A stretch of 8,439 bases of DNA from Gemmatimonadota bacterium (GTDB taxonomy: Bacteria > Gemmatimonadota > Gemmatimonadetes > Gemmatimonadales > GWC2-71-9), in the NCBI GenBank assembly GCA_016880225.1, contig JAEHDT010000226.1, forward strand, positions 1-8,439, written 5' to 3'. The notes beneath the pieces were generated by a model that saw nothing but the letters and a program-made list of their open reading frames with translations, was not told the DNA's origin and made no database searches. Position numbers and translations under genes: made by a program. Position 1 is the first letter of the stretch. The number at the start of each line of letters is the position of its first letter. Positions 1 to 6,978 of the stretch are shown in pieces.

Positions 1-1805
1 CCCGTGAGGCTGCGGCGGCCGGCGTCCACTGGACCTTCGCGCCCATGGTGGACATCGCCCGCGATCCACGCTGGGGCCGGATCACCGAGGGGGCGGGCGA
101 GGATCCCTACCTGGGATCGGCCATGGCCGCGGCACAGGTGCGCGGCTTCCAGGGCACCGACTTGCGCGCCCCGGACGCGCTGCTCGCCACCGTCAAGCAC
201 TTCGCGGCCTACGGCGGCGCCGAGGGGGGCCGGGACTACAACACCGTCGATCTCTCGGAGCGCACCCTGCGCGAGGTATACCTGCCGCCCTACCGGGCCG
301 CGGTGGACGCCGGCGTGGGGAGCGTCATGACCTCGTTCAACGAGATCGGGGGCATTCCGAGCACCGCCAACCCCTGGCTCATGACCACGGTGCTGCGCCG
401 CGAGTGGGGCTTCCGGGGCTTCGTGGTAAGCGATTGGACCGCGATCGCGGAGCTGCTGAACCACGGCGTCGCAGGGTCGCGCGCGGAAGCGGGAAAGCTG
501 GCCCTCGAGGCGGGCGTGGACATGGACATGGTGAGCCGGATCTACGTGGACGACCTGCCGGCGGAGGTCCGCGCCGGGCGCATCCCCATGGCCGTGGTGA
601 ACGAAGCGGTGCGCCGGGTGCTCCGCGCCAAGGCCGCCCTCGGCCTGTTCGACGACCCGTATCACGGCGCCACGCCCGAACGCGAGCGAGCGGTATTGCT
701 CGCGCCCGAGCACCGCCAGCTGGCGCGGCGCGTGGCCGAAGAGTCGATCGTGCTGCTCAAGAACGACGGGCCGCAGCTGCCGCTCGGCTCCGGCGTGAAG
801 AGCATCGCCGTGATCGGCCCCCTCGCCGACGACAAAGTCGCGGCGCTGGGCTCCTGGGCGGGCCGCGGCGACCCCCGCGACGCCATAACCCCGCTCGAGG
901 GAATCAAGCAGCACGCGGGCAGCGTGAGCATCCTGTACGCGAAGGGCTGTGACATCACTGACACCGCCACGGCTGGGTTCGCGGACGCCGTCGCGGCGGT
1001 GAAACAGGCCGACGTCGCCGTGCTCGTGCTCGGCGAAGCGGCTGACATGAGCGGCGAGGCCGCCAGTCGGGCCAATTTGGACCTGCCGGGCGTCCAGCCG
1101 CGGCTGCTCGAAGCGATTCACGCGACTGGAACGCCCGTCGTGCTCGTGGTGATGAGCGGTAGGCCGCTCACCATCCCCTGGGCCGCGGATCACGTGCCCG
1201 CGATCGTCGAATCGTGGTTCCCTGGCGTCGAGACCGGACCGGCGCTCGCGGCCGTCCTGTTCGGTGACGTGAGTCCGAGCGGCAAGCTGCCCATAACCTT
1301 TCCGCGCGCCGTGGGGCAGATCCCCCTGTACTACAACCACAAGAACACCGGCCGCCCCACCGCGGAGAACAAGTACACGTCCAAGTACATCGACCTCCCC
1401 GTGACCCCGCTGTTCCCGTTCGGTCACGGGCTGAGCTATACGACATTCAGCTACTCGGACCTCCGGCTCAGCCCGCCCCGTATCTCGCCCGCCGGGACAC
1501 TGCGGGCGTCGGTCACCGTGACCAACACCGGCACGCGCGAGGGCGCCGAAGTGGTCCAACTCTACGTGCACGACGAGGTGGCGAGCGTGACCCGGCCCGT
1601 CCGCGCCTTAGCCGGATTCCGTCGCGTCTCCCTCAGGCCGGGCGAGGCCCGCACCGTGGAGTTTCCGCTCACGGCCAAAGAGCTGGGGCTCTACAACCGG
1701 GACATGAAGTTCGTCGTGGAATCCGGCAAGTTCCGGGTGTTCGTCGGCGGGAGCTCGGTGGGTGGATTGGAGGCGGAGTTCGAGGTCACCTCGCGCCCGC
1801 GTTGA
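1..1805 (+). CDS. bglX: Glycoside hydrolase family 3 beta-glucosidase, BglX-like (5' end outside window)
   Basis: This enzyme would remove terminal non-reducing beta-D-glucosyl units from oligosaccharides or glucosides, probably in the periplasm as E. coli BglX does. The reading frame is open from base 3, so the first ATG (base 45) is internal: the residues before it (HWTFAP) continue the family's conserved block before MVDIARDPRWGR. About 600 residues are visible against ~765 in E. coli BglX, so roughly 150, including any signal peptide, are missing. Counting from the first full codon: KHFAAYG substrate-binding motif at 65-71; catalytic nucleophile Asp144 in VVSDW; LGLFDDPY closing the barrel domain near 205; second alpha/beta domain with GEAADMSGEA, where Glu345 and Glu352 are the acid/base candidates; LFGDVSPSGKLP; and a C-terminal fibronectin III-like domain at ~500-590. 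Similarity to E. coli BglX is recalled, not computed. The exact substrate cannot be read from sequence. Confidence 0.93.
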   Translation, partial: REAAAAGVHWTFAPMVDIARDPRWGRITEGAGEDPYLGSAMAAAQVRGFQGTDLRAPDALLATVKHFAAYGGAEGGRDYNTVDLSERTLREVYLPPYRAAVDAGVGSVMTSFNEIGGIPSTANPWLMTTVLRREWGFRGFVVSDWTAIAELLNHGVAGSRAEAGKLALEAGVDMDMVSRIYVDDLPAEVRAGRIPMAVVNEAVRRVLRAKAALGLFDDPYHGATPERERAVLLAPEHRQLARRVAEESIVLLKNDGPQLPLGSGVKSIAVIGPLADDKVAALGSWAGRGDPRDAITPLEGIKQHAGSVSILYAKGCDITDTATAGFADAVAAVKQADVAVLVLGEAADMSGEAASRANLDLPGVQPRLLEAIHATGTPVVLVVMSGRPLTIPWAADHVPAIVESWFPGVETGPALAAVLFGDVSPSGKLPITFPRAVGQIPLYYNHKNTGRPTAENKYTSKYIDLPVTPLFPFGHGLSYTTFSYSDLRLSPPRISPAGTLRASVTVTNTGTREGAEVVQLYVHDEVASVTRPVRALAGFRRVSLRPGEARTVEFPLTAKELGLYNRDMKFVVESGKFRVFVGGSSVGGLEAEFEVTSRPR

Positions 1806-1830
1806 CGCCCGGCTGTCGCCCTGCTACTGT
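1802..1830 (+). promoter_or_regulatory. Candidate sigma70-type extended -10 promoter of the caa3 oxidase operon
   Basis: TTGACG at 1802-1807 matches five of six -35 consensus bases. A 17-base spacer follows, then TACTGT at 1825-1830, which keeps the TA...T core of a -10 box. TG at 1822-1823 one base before it makes an extended -10. Transcription would begin near 1837, leaving a leader of ~35 bases with a GAGGA ribosome site before the GTG start of the subunit II gene. The -35 box overlaps the stop codon of the upstream glucosidase. Sigma-factor consensus in this organism is unknown, so this is a sequence-based prediction. Confidence 0.45.
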
Positions 1831-1855
1831 CCGGTGCTCCCCGACCGCCATCACT

Positions 1856-1860
1856 GAGGA
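1856..1860 (+). promoter_or_regulatory. Ribosome binding site GAGGA for the GTG-started subunit II gene
   Basis: GAGGA lies 11 bases before the GTG at 1872. The spacing is slightly long, but this is the only purine-rich site nearby. It supports GTG 1872 as the start, which gives a complete lipoprotein signal peptide. Confidence 0.5.
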
Positions 1861-1871
1861 TTCTCGTCGCC

Positions 1872-2870
1872 GTGCCGCGAACACGACTCTGGCTTCTTAC
1901 TGCCGCGCTCGCCGTTTCCGGGTGCGCCGGTCCATTCCCACAATCCACGCTCCAACCCCGGTCCGACTTCGCCCGCGCCACCGACGCCCTGTTCACCGAC
2001 ATCTTCTGGTGGGCGGCGCTGGTGTTCGTGATCGTGGAAACGCTGCTCGTCGTGGCGCTGGTCCGCTTCCGCCATCGCGAAGGCCGGCCCGTTCCGAAGC
2101 CCATGCACGGCCACACCCTCATGGAAATCGCCTGGACCCTCGCCCCGGCGGTCATCCTGGTGTTCGTGGCGGTCCCCACCGTCCGCACCATCTTCGCGAC
2201 GGCCGGTGACGCGCCCGCCGACGCGCTCAAGGTGGACGTGATCGGCCACCAGTGGTGGTGGGAGTACCGTTACCCCGAACTGGGGGTCGTCACGGCCAAC
2301 GAGGCGCACGTGCCCGTGGGGAAACCGGTGCAGGTCACGATCACCTCGGCCGACGTGATCCACGCCTTCTGGGCGCCGCGGCTCGGCGGCAAACGTGACG
2401 CGATCCCCGGCCGCGAGAACCGCATCGCGTTCCGCGCCGACTCGGTGGGCGATTACTCCGGCCAGTGTGGCGAGTTCTGCGGCGCGTCGCACGCCAACAT
2501 GCGGCTCCTGGTGCGGGTCGATGCCGATTCCGCCTTCGAGCGGTGGGTCGCCGCCCAGCGCGCCGGGCCGGCAGCGCCCGCGGCCGGCAGCCTGGCGGAG
2601 CAGGGCAAGGCGGTGTACTCGCGGTCGGCCTGCCTCGGCTGCCACACGATCCAGGGCGTGTCCCCCGGTGTGATCGGACCGAACCTCACGCACGTCGGCA
2701 GCCGCTCGACCATCGCAGGGGGCATTTTCCCCAACGACTCCGCGCACTTGGCGCAGTGGATCGCCGATGCGCCCGCCCTGAAGCCCGGCTCGATCATGAC
2801 GCGCATGAAGCCGCCGCTCACCGATGCCGACATCGCGGCCCTGGTCGCCTACCTCCAGAGCCTGCAATGA
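1872..2870 (+). CDS. coxB: Cytochrome c oxidase subunit II, caa3 type (CuA plus fused cytochrome c), lipoprotein
   Basis: Electron entry subunit of a caa3-type terminal oxidase (also called ctaC): it takes electrons through a covalently bound heme c and the CuA centre and passes them to subunit I. The 332-residue product starts at GTG with a hydrophobic signal ending in a lipobox (VSGC), so Cys18 would be lipid-modified. Two membrane helices follow (about 44-66 and 84-106), then the aromatic QWWWEYRY segment at 127-134 and the cupredoxin domain. All CuA ligands are present: His164, Cys199, Glu201 (backbone), Cys203, His207 and Met210. The C-terminal third is a cytochrome c domain with heme-binding CLGCH at 254-258 and a probable axial Met309 (Met312 is the alternative). 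It opens the oxidase operon, and its TGA overlaps the ATG of subunit I in ATGA. Confidence 0.97.
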   Translation: MPRTRLWLLTAALAVSGCAGPFPQSTLQPRSDFARATDALFTDIFWWAALVFVIVETLLVVALVRFRHREGRPVPKPMHGHTLMEIAWTLAPAVILVFVAVPTVRTIFATAGDAPADALKVDVIGHQWWWEYRYPELGVVTANEAHVPVGKPVQVTITSADVIHAFWAPRLGGKRDAIPGRENRIAFRADSVGDYSGQCGEFCGASHANMRLLVRVDADSAFERWVAAQRAGPAAPAAGSLAEQGKAVYSRSACLGCHTIQGVSPGVIGPNLTHVGSRSTIAGGIFPNDSAHLAQWIADAPALKPGSIMTRMKPPLTDADIAALVAYLQSLQ

Positions 2871-4675
2871 GCGAGCCGCGCGGCCTGAAGAGCTGGCTCA
2901 CGACCACCGATCACAAGCGGATCGGGCTCCTCTACTTCTGGACGGCGTTCGGGTTCTTCCTGGTGGGCGGGCTCGAGGCGCTGGTGATCCGGCTGCAGCT
3001 CGCCCAGCCGAACGGACACGTCGTGTCCGCCGAGACGTACAACCAGCTGTTCACGATGCACGGCACCACGATGGTGTTCCTGGCGCTGATGCCGCTCGCG
3101 GCGAGCTTCTTCAACTACATCGTGCCGCTGCAGATCGGCGCGCGCGACGTGGCGTTCCCGCGCCTCAACGCGTTCAGCTACTGGGTGTTCCTGCTGGGCG
3201 GCCTGCTCCTGAACGCGAGCTGGTTCACGGGACCGCTGTTCCATGCCGGCACGCTCAACGTCGCCCCCAACGGCGGCTGGTTCGGCTACGCGAATCTGAC
3301 CGAGCGGCAGTTCTCACCCGGCCCGAACATCGATTTCTGGCTGCTCGGCCTCCAGGTGCTCGGCATCTCGTCGCTCGCGGCCGGCTTCAACTTCATCGTG
3401 ACGATCCTGAACCTGCGGGCGCCGGGGATGAAGATGATGCGGCTGCCGACGTTCACATGGATGACGCTCGTCACGCAGTTCATCATCATCACGGCCTTTC
3501 CCGTGATCACGGTCGCGCTCGTGTTCCTCATGTTCGACCGCTTCTTCGGCACGCACTTCTACCTGCAGCAGGCGGGCGGGACGCCGCTCCTGTGGCAGCA
3601 CCTGTTCTGGCTGTTCGGCCACCCCGAGGTGTACATCCTCATCCTGCCGGCGATGGGGATCGTGTCCGACGTGCTGCCCACGTTCTCCCGCAAGCCGCTG
3701 TTCGGCTACCCGGTGGTGGTCTATTCGGGGATCCTGATCGGATTCATGGGGTGGGGGGTGTGGAGCCACCACATGTTCGCCGTCGGCCTCGGGCCGATCG
3801 CCGACTCCGTGTTCGCCGCCACCACGATGCTCATCGCGGTGCCCACCGGCGTGAAGATCTTCAACTGGATCGCCACCCTGTGGGGTGGCGACATCCGCGG
3901 CACTACCGCGCTGCACTTCGCGGTCGGCTTCATCGCGATGTTCATCATCGGCGGTCTGTCGGGCGTGTCGCACGCCTCGCCGCCGGCCGACCTGCAGCAG
4001 ACCGACACGTACTATGTGGTGGCGCACATCCACTACGTCCTGTTCGGCGGCACCATCATGGGCCTGTTCGCCGGGATGTACTACTGGTGGCCCAAGATGA
4101 CGGGACGGCTCCTCTCCGAGCCGCTCGGCAAGTGGCACTTCTGGCTGCAGCTCGTGGGGATGAATCTCGCGTTCTTCCCGATGCATTTCATTGGATTGCT
4201 GGGCATGCCGCGCCGCATCTACACCTACTCGCCCGATCTGGGTGTGACCGACTTGAACCTCATCTCCACCATCGGGGCGTTCCTCGTCGGCGTGGCGATC
4301 CTCGTGTTCCTCTACAACGTCCTCCGCACCCGCCGCCGCGGGGAGCGGGCGTCGAACGACCCCTGGGGCGGCGCCACGCTCGAATGGAGCATTCCGTCGC
4401 CGCCGCCGGTCTACAACTTCTCGGTGATCCCCACCGTGACGAACCGGCTGCCGCGCTGGAGCACCGACCGGCACGGCCCGATACAGGATCCCCCCGCGAC
4501 GCCGCCCGCGCCGATCCACGTCCCCGGCGGGTCGTGGTGGCCCATGGTCGCGGCGCTCGGCCTGCCGCTGATGGCGCTGGCACCGCTCACGCACACCCTG
4601 TGGATCGTATTCGTGGGGGCCGCAGTGCTGCTGTTCGGCATCTACCGCTGGGCGTTCGAGCCCTTCGAGGTCTGA
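2867..4675 (+). CDS. coxA: Cytochrome c oxidase subunit I, A1 type, with C-terminal two-helix extension
   Basis: Catalytic subunit (also called ctaD) that reduces O2 to water at heme a3-CuB and pumps protons. Visible ligands: His65 and His389 for heme a, His387 for heme a3 (in VAHIH), and His252, His301 and His302 for CuB. Tyr256 is the expected cross-linked tyrosine. The GHPEVY motif (Glu254) marks class A1. D-channel residues Asn83, Asp94 and Asn101 have the N-11-D-7-N spacing of the Rhodobacter enzyme, and K-channel Lys330 lies in PTGVK. The 602 residues exceed the usual ~530-550 because residues ~554-602 add two hydrophobic helices, as in 14-helix subunit I of Bacillus caa3 oxidases. The ATG overlaps the upstream TGA (ATGA) without a clear ribosome site, suggesting translational coupling. 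The open frame upstream of 2867 is only the out-of-frame shadow of subunit II. Confidence 0.98.
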   Translation: MSEPRGLKSWLTTTDHKRIGLLYFWTAFGFFLVGGLEALVIRLQLAQPNGHVVSAETYNQLFTMHGTTMVFLALMPLAASFFNYIVPLQIGARDVAFPRLNAFSYWVFLLGGLLLNASWFTGPLFHAGTLNVAPNGGWFGYANLTERQFSPGPNIDFWLLGLQVLGISSLAAGFNFIVTILNLRAPGMKMMRLPTFTWMTLVTQFIIITAFPVITVALVFLMFDRFFGTHFYLQQAGGTPLLWQHLFWLFGHPEVYILILPAMGIVSDVLPTFSRKPLFGYPVVVYSGILIGFMGWGVWSHHMFAVGLGPIADSVFAATTMLIAVPTGVKIFNWIATLWGGDIRGTTALHFAVGFIAMFIIGGLSGVSHASPPADLQQTDTYYVVAHIHYVLFGGTIMGLFAGMYYWWPKMTGRLLSEPLGKWHFWLQLVGMNLAFFPMHFIGLLGMPRRIYTYSPDLGVTDLNLISTIGAFLVGVAILVFLYNVLRTRRRGERASNDPWGGATLEWSIPSPPPVYNFSVIPTVTNRLPRWSTDRHGPIQDPPATPPAPIHVPGGSWWPMVAALGLPLMALAPLTHTLWIVFVGAAVLLFGIYRWAFEPFEV

Positions 4676-4678
4676 GCG

Positions 4679-5263
4679 ATGACGCACGCCGCCGCGACGC
4701 ATCACACCAGCATGGGGCTCGACAGCCGCAAGATGGCGTTCTGGGCGTTCATCGGCTCCGAATGCCTGCTGTTCGGCTCGCTCATCTCCACCTACCTGGT
4801 CTACAAGGGGAGGAGCGTGGTCGGACCGTATCCGCACGACATCCTCAACATCCCCTTCACGTCGGTCAGCACGTTCGACCTGCTGATGTCGAGTCTCATG
4901 ATGGTGCTGGCGCTCGCGGCGGTGCAGCGCGGCGACATGAAGTGGGGCAAGATCTGGCTGTTCGCGACGGCGTTGCTCGGACTCGTGTTCCTGGGAGGCC
5001 AGGTGATCGAGTTCACCGAGTTCGTCCACAAGGGCCTCACGATCTCGACGAACCTGTTCGGCTGCACCTTCTTCGTGCTCACCGGGACGCACGGCGCCCA
5101 CGTCGCCGTGGGCGTGCTGTGGCTGCTCACGCTCGGGACCCGGGCGCTGCAGGGGAAGCTCGGGCCCGCGAACGCCATGACGGTCGAGATCACGGGTCTC
5201 TACTGGCACTTCGTGGATGTGGTGTGGATCGTCATCTTCACCGTGGTCTACTTGATCCAATGA
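4679..5263 (+). CDS. coxC: Cytochrome c oxidase subunit III, short five-helix form
   Basis: Membrane subunit (also called ctaE) that stabilises subunit I and its proton uptake; it binds no redox metal. The 194-residue protein has five predicted helices (about 19-42, 64-83, 91-113, 128-156, 175-193). Family signatures are GGQVIEF (Gln108 to Glu111), the FFVLTGTHGAHV segment at 131-142 and YWHFVDVVW at 175-183. Mitochondrial-type subunit III is ~260 residues with seven helices; the two missing N-terminal helices fit the two extra helices at the end of the subunit I product here. The start lies 3 bases after the subunit I stop, with a CGAGG ribosome site at 4666-4670. A His-rich N-terminus (residues 2-9) precedes the first helix. 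Confidence 0.96.
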   Translation: MTHAAATHHTSMGLDSRKMAFWAFIGSECLLFGSLISTYLVYKGRSVVGPYPHDILNIPFTSVSTFDLLMSSLMMVLALAAVQRGDMKWGKIWLFATALLGLVFLGGQVIEFTEFVHKGLTISTNLFGCTFFVLTGTHGAHVAVGVLWLLTLGTRALQGKLGPANAMTVEITGLYWHFVDVVWIVIFTVVYLIQ

Positions 5264-5282
5264 GCGCGCACGAGCCAGGGAG

Positions 5283-5287
5283 GGAGG
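5283..5287 (+). promoter_or_regulatory. Strong ribosome binding site GGAGG that may decide the subunit IV start
   Basis: GGAGG sits 5 bases before ATG 5293, near-ideal spacing. The competing in-frame ATG at 5260 overlaps the subunit III stop (ATGA) but has no purine-rich site before it. I therefore favour 5293, though coupling at 5260 is possible. Confidence 0.5.
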
Positions 5288-5292
5288 TGGCG

Positions 5293-5622
5293 ATGCCCGA
5301 GGCCGGTCACACCGGAGAGCACGTACATCCGACGGCGGAGGTCTATCTCCGGGTCGCGGCGGTGCTCGTGATCCTCACCGTGCTCGAAGTAGGGGTGTTC
5401 TACGTGCCGGTGTTCCACCCGGTGCTCGTGCCGGCGCTGCTGGTGCTCTCGGCCGCGAAATTCACGCTGGTGGTCATGTTCTACATGCACCTGAAGGCCG
5501 ACAGCCGGTTCTTTTCGTTCCTGTTCGGCGCGCCGCTGCTGCTCGCGGTGGCGGTGATGATCGCCCTGCTGTTCCTGTTCTTCGGAGCCCTGACGCTCCG
5601 CGGCACCGCGGGAGCCGGATGA
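5293..5622 (+). CDS. coxD: Cytochrome c oxidase subunit IV (small prokaryotic COX4-type subunit)
   Basis: Small accessory membrane subunit (also called ctaF) of the caa3 oxidase, found in the same operon position in many bacteria; its exact role is not settled and it carries no cofactor. The 109-residue product has three hydrophobic helices (about 17-39, 42-66, 75-100) and the family hallmark AKFTLVVMFYMHLK at 55-68. A short His-rich N-terminus precedes helix 1. I chose ATG 5293 because of the GGAGG five bases upstream. An upstream in-frame ATG at 5260, overlapping the subunit III stop, would add 11 residues. The TGA at 5620-5622 overlaps the ATG of ctaG, so the two genes are probably translationally coupled. 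Confidence 0.9.
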   Translation: MPEAGHTGEHVHPTAEVYLRVAAVLVILTVLEVGVFYVPVFHPVLVPALLVLSAAKFTLVVMFYMHLKADSRFFSFLFGAPLLLAVAVMIALLFLFFGALTLRGTAGAG

Positions 5623-6458
5623 TCGAGCAGTGGCGGCAGTGGGACGTCCATCCCAGCGTCGTGATCGGGCTCGTCCTCCTGGGCGGGCTCTATGTGTATC
5701 TGGGGGGGCTCGCGGCTCCGCGCCGCCGGGTGGCGTCGTTCGCGGCGGCACTGGTGGCGCTCGGCCTGACCCTGAACGGCCCGCTACACAACCTCTCGGA
5801 CGGCTACCTGTTCAGCGCCCACATGCTGCAGCATCTCGCGCTCACCCTGGTGTTCCCGCCGCTGCTCCTGTACGGGACGCCCGCGTGGGTGGTCCGGCCG
5901 CTCGTCCGGCCGGTGTGGGTGCGGCGGCTGGCGCGCGCCGTCACCCGGCCGCTCGCGGCGGGCACCATCTTCTCCATCCCCATCACCCTGTGGCACTTCC
6001 CCCAGTTTTACGAAGCGGCGCTCGAGCACCACGGGCTGCACATCGTGCAGCACCTCGTGTTCCTCGCAACGGCCGTGATCATGTGGTGGCCCGTTCTCTC
6101 ACCCGTGAGCGAGCTGCAGCGCGCCGCGTATCCCACCCAGCTGCTGTATCTCTTCGTGCTGGGGCTGCCGATGTCGCTCGCGGGCGCGTTGATCACGCTC
6201 GCCGACGGCGTGCTGTATCCGTTCTACGCGGCGGCGCCCCTCCCGCGGGTGTTCGGCCTGACGCCGCTCGCGGACCAGCAGCTCGGCGGCTTGCTGATGT
6301 GGGTGGTGGGGACGATCTACCTCTGGGTGGCCGCGAGCGTGGTGTGGTTCCGCTGGTCCGCTCGGGAGGAGGCCGGCGAAGCGGATGGGGCGGTGCCGCT
6401 CGAGGCCTATGGCGCGCTTACTCCCCCTCGTCCGTCTCTCCGAGCGGATGCAGCTTGA
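5619..6458 (+). CDS. ctaG: Cytochrome c oxidase assembly factor CtaG (caa3 type)
   Basis: A polytopic membrane protein of the caa3_CtaG family, required in Bacillus subtilis for active caa3 oxidase and thought to act in assembly or copper supply. It is unrelated to the Cox11-type protein that shares the name CtaG. The 279-residue product has about seven helices (near 13-31, 39-53, 65-86, 112-129, 143-160, 172-195, 222-245). Conserved-looking membrane histidines are in HMLQH (68-72), WHF (His126) and the HHGLHIVQH cluster (137-145); together with Met69 they are candidate copper ligands. YGTPAW at 85-90 is typical of the family. The start overlaps the subunit IV stop (ATGA) and has GGAG at 5611-5614. 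It closes the operon. Its last 41 bases overlap the 3' end of the opposing gene, and its C-terminal ~30 residues are low-complexity and probably dispensable. Confidence 0.94.
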   Translation: MIEQWRQWDVHPSVVIGLVLLGGLYVYLGGLAAPRRRVASFAAALVALGLTLNGPLHNLSDGYLFSAHMLQHLALTLVFPPLLLYGTPAWVVRPLVRPVWVRRLARAVTRPLAAGTIFSIPITLWHFPQFYEAALEHHGLHIVQHLVFLATAVIMWWPVLSPVSELQRAAYPTQLLYLFVLGLPMSLAGALITLADGVLYPFYAAAPLPRVFGLTPLADQQLGGLLMWVVGTIYLWVAASVVWFRWSAREEAGEADGAVPLEAYGALTPPRPSLRADAA

Positions 6459-6921
6459 GCGTCTGCGCGATCTTGGGGTGCGCCCGCCACAGGTAGTATC
6501 CCATCCCATAGGCGGCGATGGCGTTGCCGATCGCCACGTTCCACCAGGCGAGCGAGCCGAGCAGCGGCTGCGCCAGGATCGCCACGGTGACGTAGAAGCC
6601 GAACTCGAAGATCGCGAAGAACACCACGACCAAATACAGCGTCGGTGGGGCGACTTCGACCTCCGCCGCGAGCACCGCGGCGACCGTCCCCACGATGATG
6701 AACGCGCTGACGTGGATCATGGTATAGCCGATGATGCGCGAGTACTCGATCACCACCATGGCGGGATCGTGCACGCCCCAGAACACGGCCGACCCGAGCA
6801 TGGCCGGCGTGAAGAACGGCCGGCCGGCGATCGCGTCGACGATCAGGAACCACAGCGCCACGGCGGCGGCCCCGATCAGTCCGGCTATGAATCCCTCGCG
6901 CATGATCCGCTTCAGCTCCAT
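6418..6921 (-). CDS. Uncharacterised four-helix membrane protein
   Basis: I do not recognise a named family. The 167-residue product is strongly hydrophobic, with four predicted helices (about 10-30, 65-86, 94-118, 124-145). A GRPFFTPAMLG segment (33-43) follows helix 1, HDPAMVV lies at 51-57, and the tail is charged (YLWRAHPK at 143-150, ending in an acidic GETDEGE). The start is ATG 6921 because GGAGGG (complement of 6928-6933) lies 6 bases upstream; a TTG at 6954 would add 11 residues but has no such site. It has no metal-binding CxxC or oxidase-subunit motifs. It faces the oxidase operon and overlaps the end of ctaG by 41 bases; it also diverges from the next gene across ~70 bases. An accessory role for the oxidase is conceivable from position only. 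Confidence 0.82.
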   Translation of the reverse strand: MELKRIMREGFIAGLIGAAAVALWFLIVDAIAGRPFFTPAMLGSAVFWGVHDPAMVVIEYSRIIGYTMIHVSAFIIVGTVAAVLAAEVEVAPPTLYLVVVFFAIFEFGFYVTVAILAQPLLGSLAWWNVAIGNAIAAYGMGYYLWRAHPKIAQTLKLHPLGETDEGE

Positions 6922-6927
6922 GATCCG

Positions 6928-6933
6928 CCCTCC
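6928..6933 (-). promoter_or_regulatory. Ribosome binding site GGAGGG deciding the start of the four-helix protein
   Basis: Read on the minus strand, GGAGGG is 6 bases before ATG 6921. This fixes the start there rather than at the upstream TTG (6954), which lies only a few bases after a possible transcription start. Confidence 0.65.
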
Positions 6934-6952
6934 GAGGCGTCGATCTGCCGCC

Positions 6953-6958
6953 AATATA
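6953..6958 (-). promoter_or_regulatory. Candidate -10 box TATATT of the four-helix protein gene
   Basis: TATATT on the minus strand matches five of six -10 bases in an otherwise GC-rich gap. It would start transcription near 6946 and give a ~25-base leader containing the GGAGGG site. I find no convincing -35 box at 16-18 bases, so this is a partial prediction. Confidence 0.35.
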
Positions 6959-6978
6959 GCGCCGCAACCTGACGAGGC

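Noticed and set aside
45..47. ATG 45 as the start of the glucosidase
   Set aside because: Conserved family residues continue in frame back to base 3, so the gene begins outside the window.
2465..2866. In-frame upstream extension of subunit I
   Set aside because: It lies within the subunit II gene in another frame and reads as Arg-rich nonsense; the conserved subunit I N-terminus begins at ATG 2867.
1851..2867. A 338-codon minus-strand open frame opposite subunit II
   Set aside because: It is an antisense shadow of a gene with full CuA and heme c motifs; no recognisable domain.
2824..5259. A long plus-strand open frame running through the subunit I and III region before entering subunit IV
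   Set aside because: It is Arg/Ala/His-rich, out of frame with the verified subunits I and III, and only its end (from about 5260) is real coding sequence.
3314..5260. A 648-codon open frame on the minus strand opposite subunits I and III
   Set aside because: Its product is full of His, Arg, Glu and Asp with no domain, and it mirrors the third-position GC bias of the real genes on the other strand.
6514..6535. Imperfect hairpin GGCGATGGC-GTT-GCCGATCGCC as a ctaG terminator
   Set aside because: The loop is only 3 bases with a bulge, there is no U-tract, and the match follows from repeated Ala/Gly/Ile codons in the opposing gene.
6385..6972. Plus-strand open frame opposite the four-helix membrane protein
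   Set aside because: The product is a charged, His/Arg/Asp-rich sequence typical of antisense to hydrophobic genes; the minus-strand frame has clear helices and a GGAGGG site.
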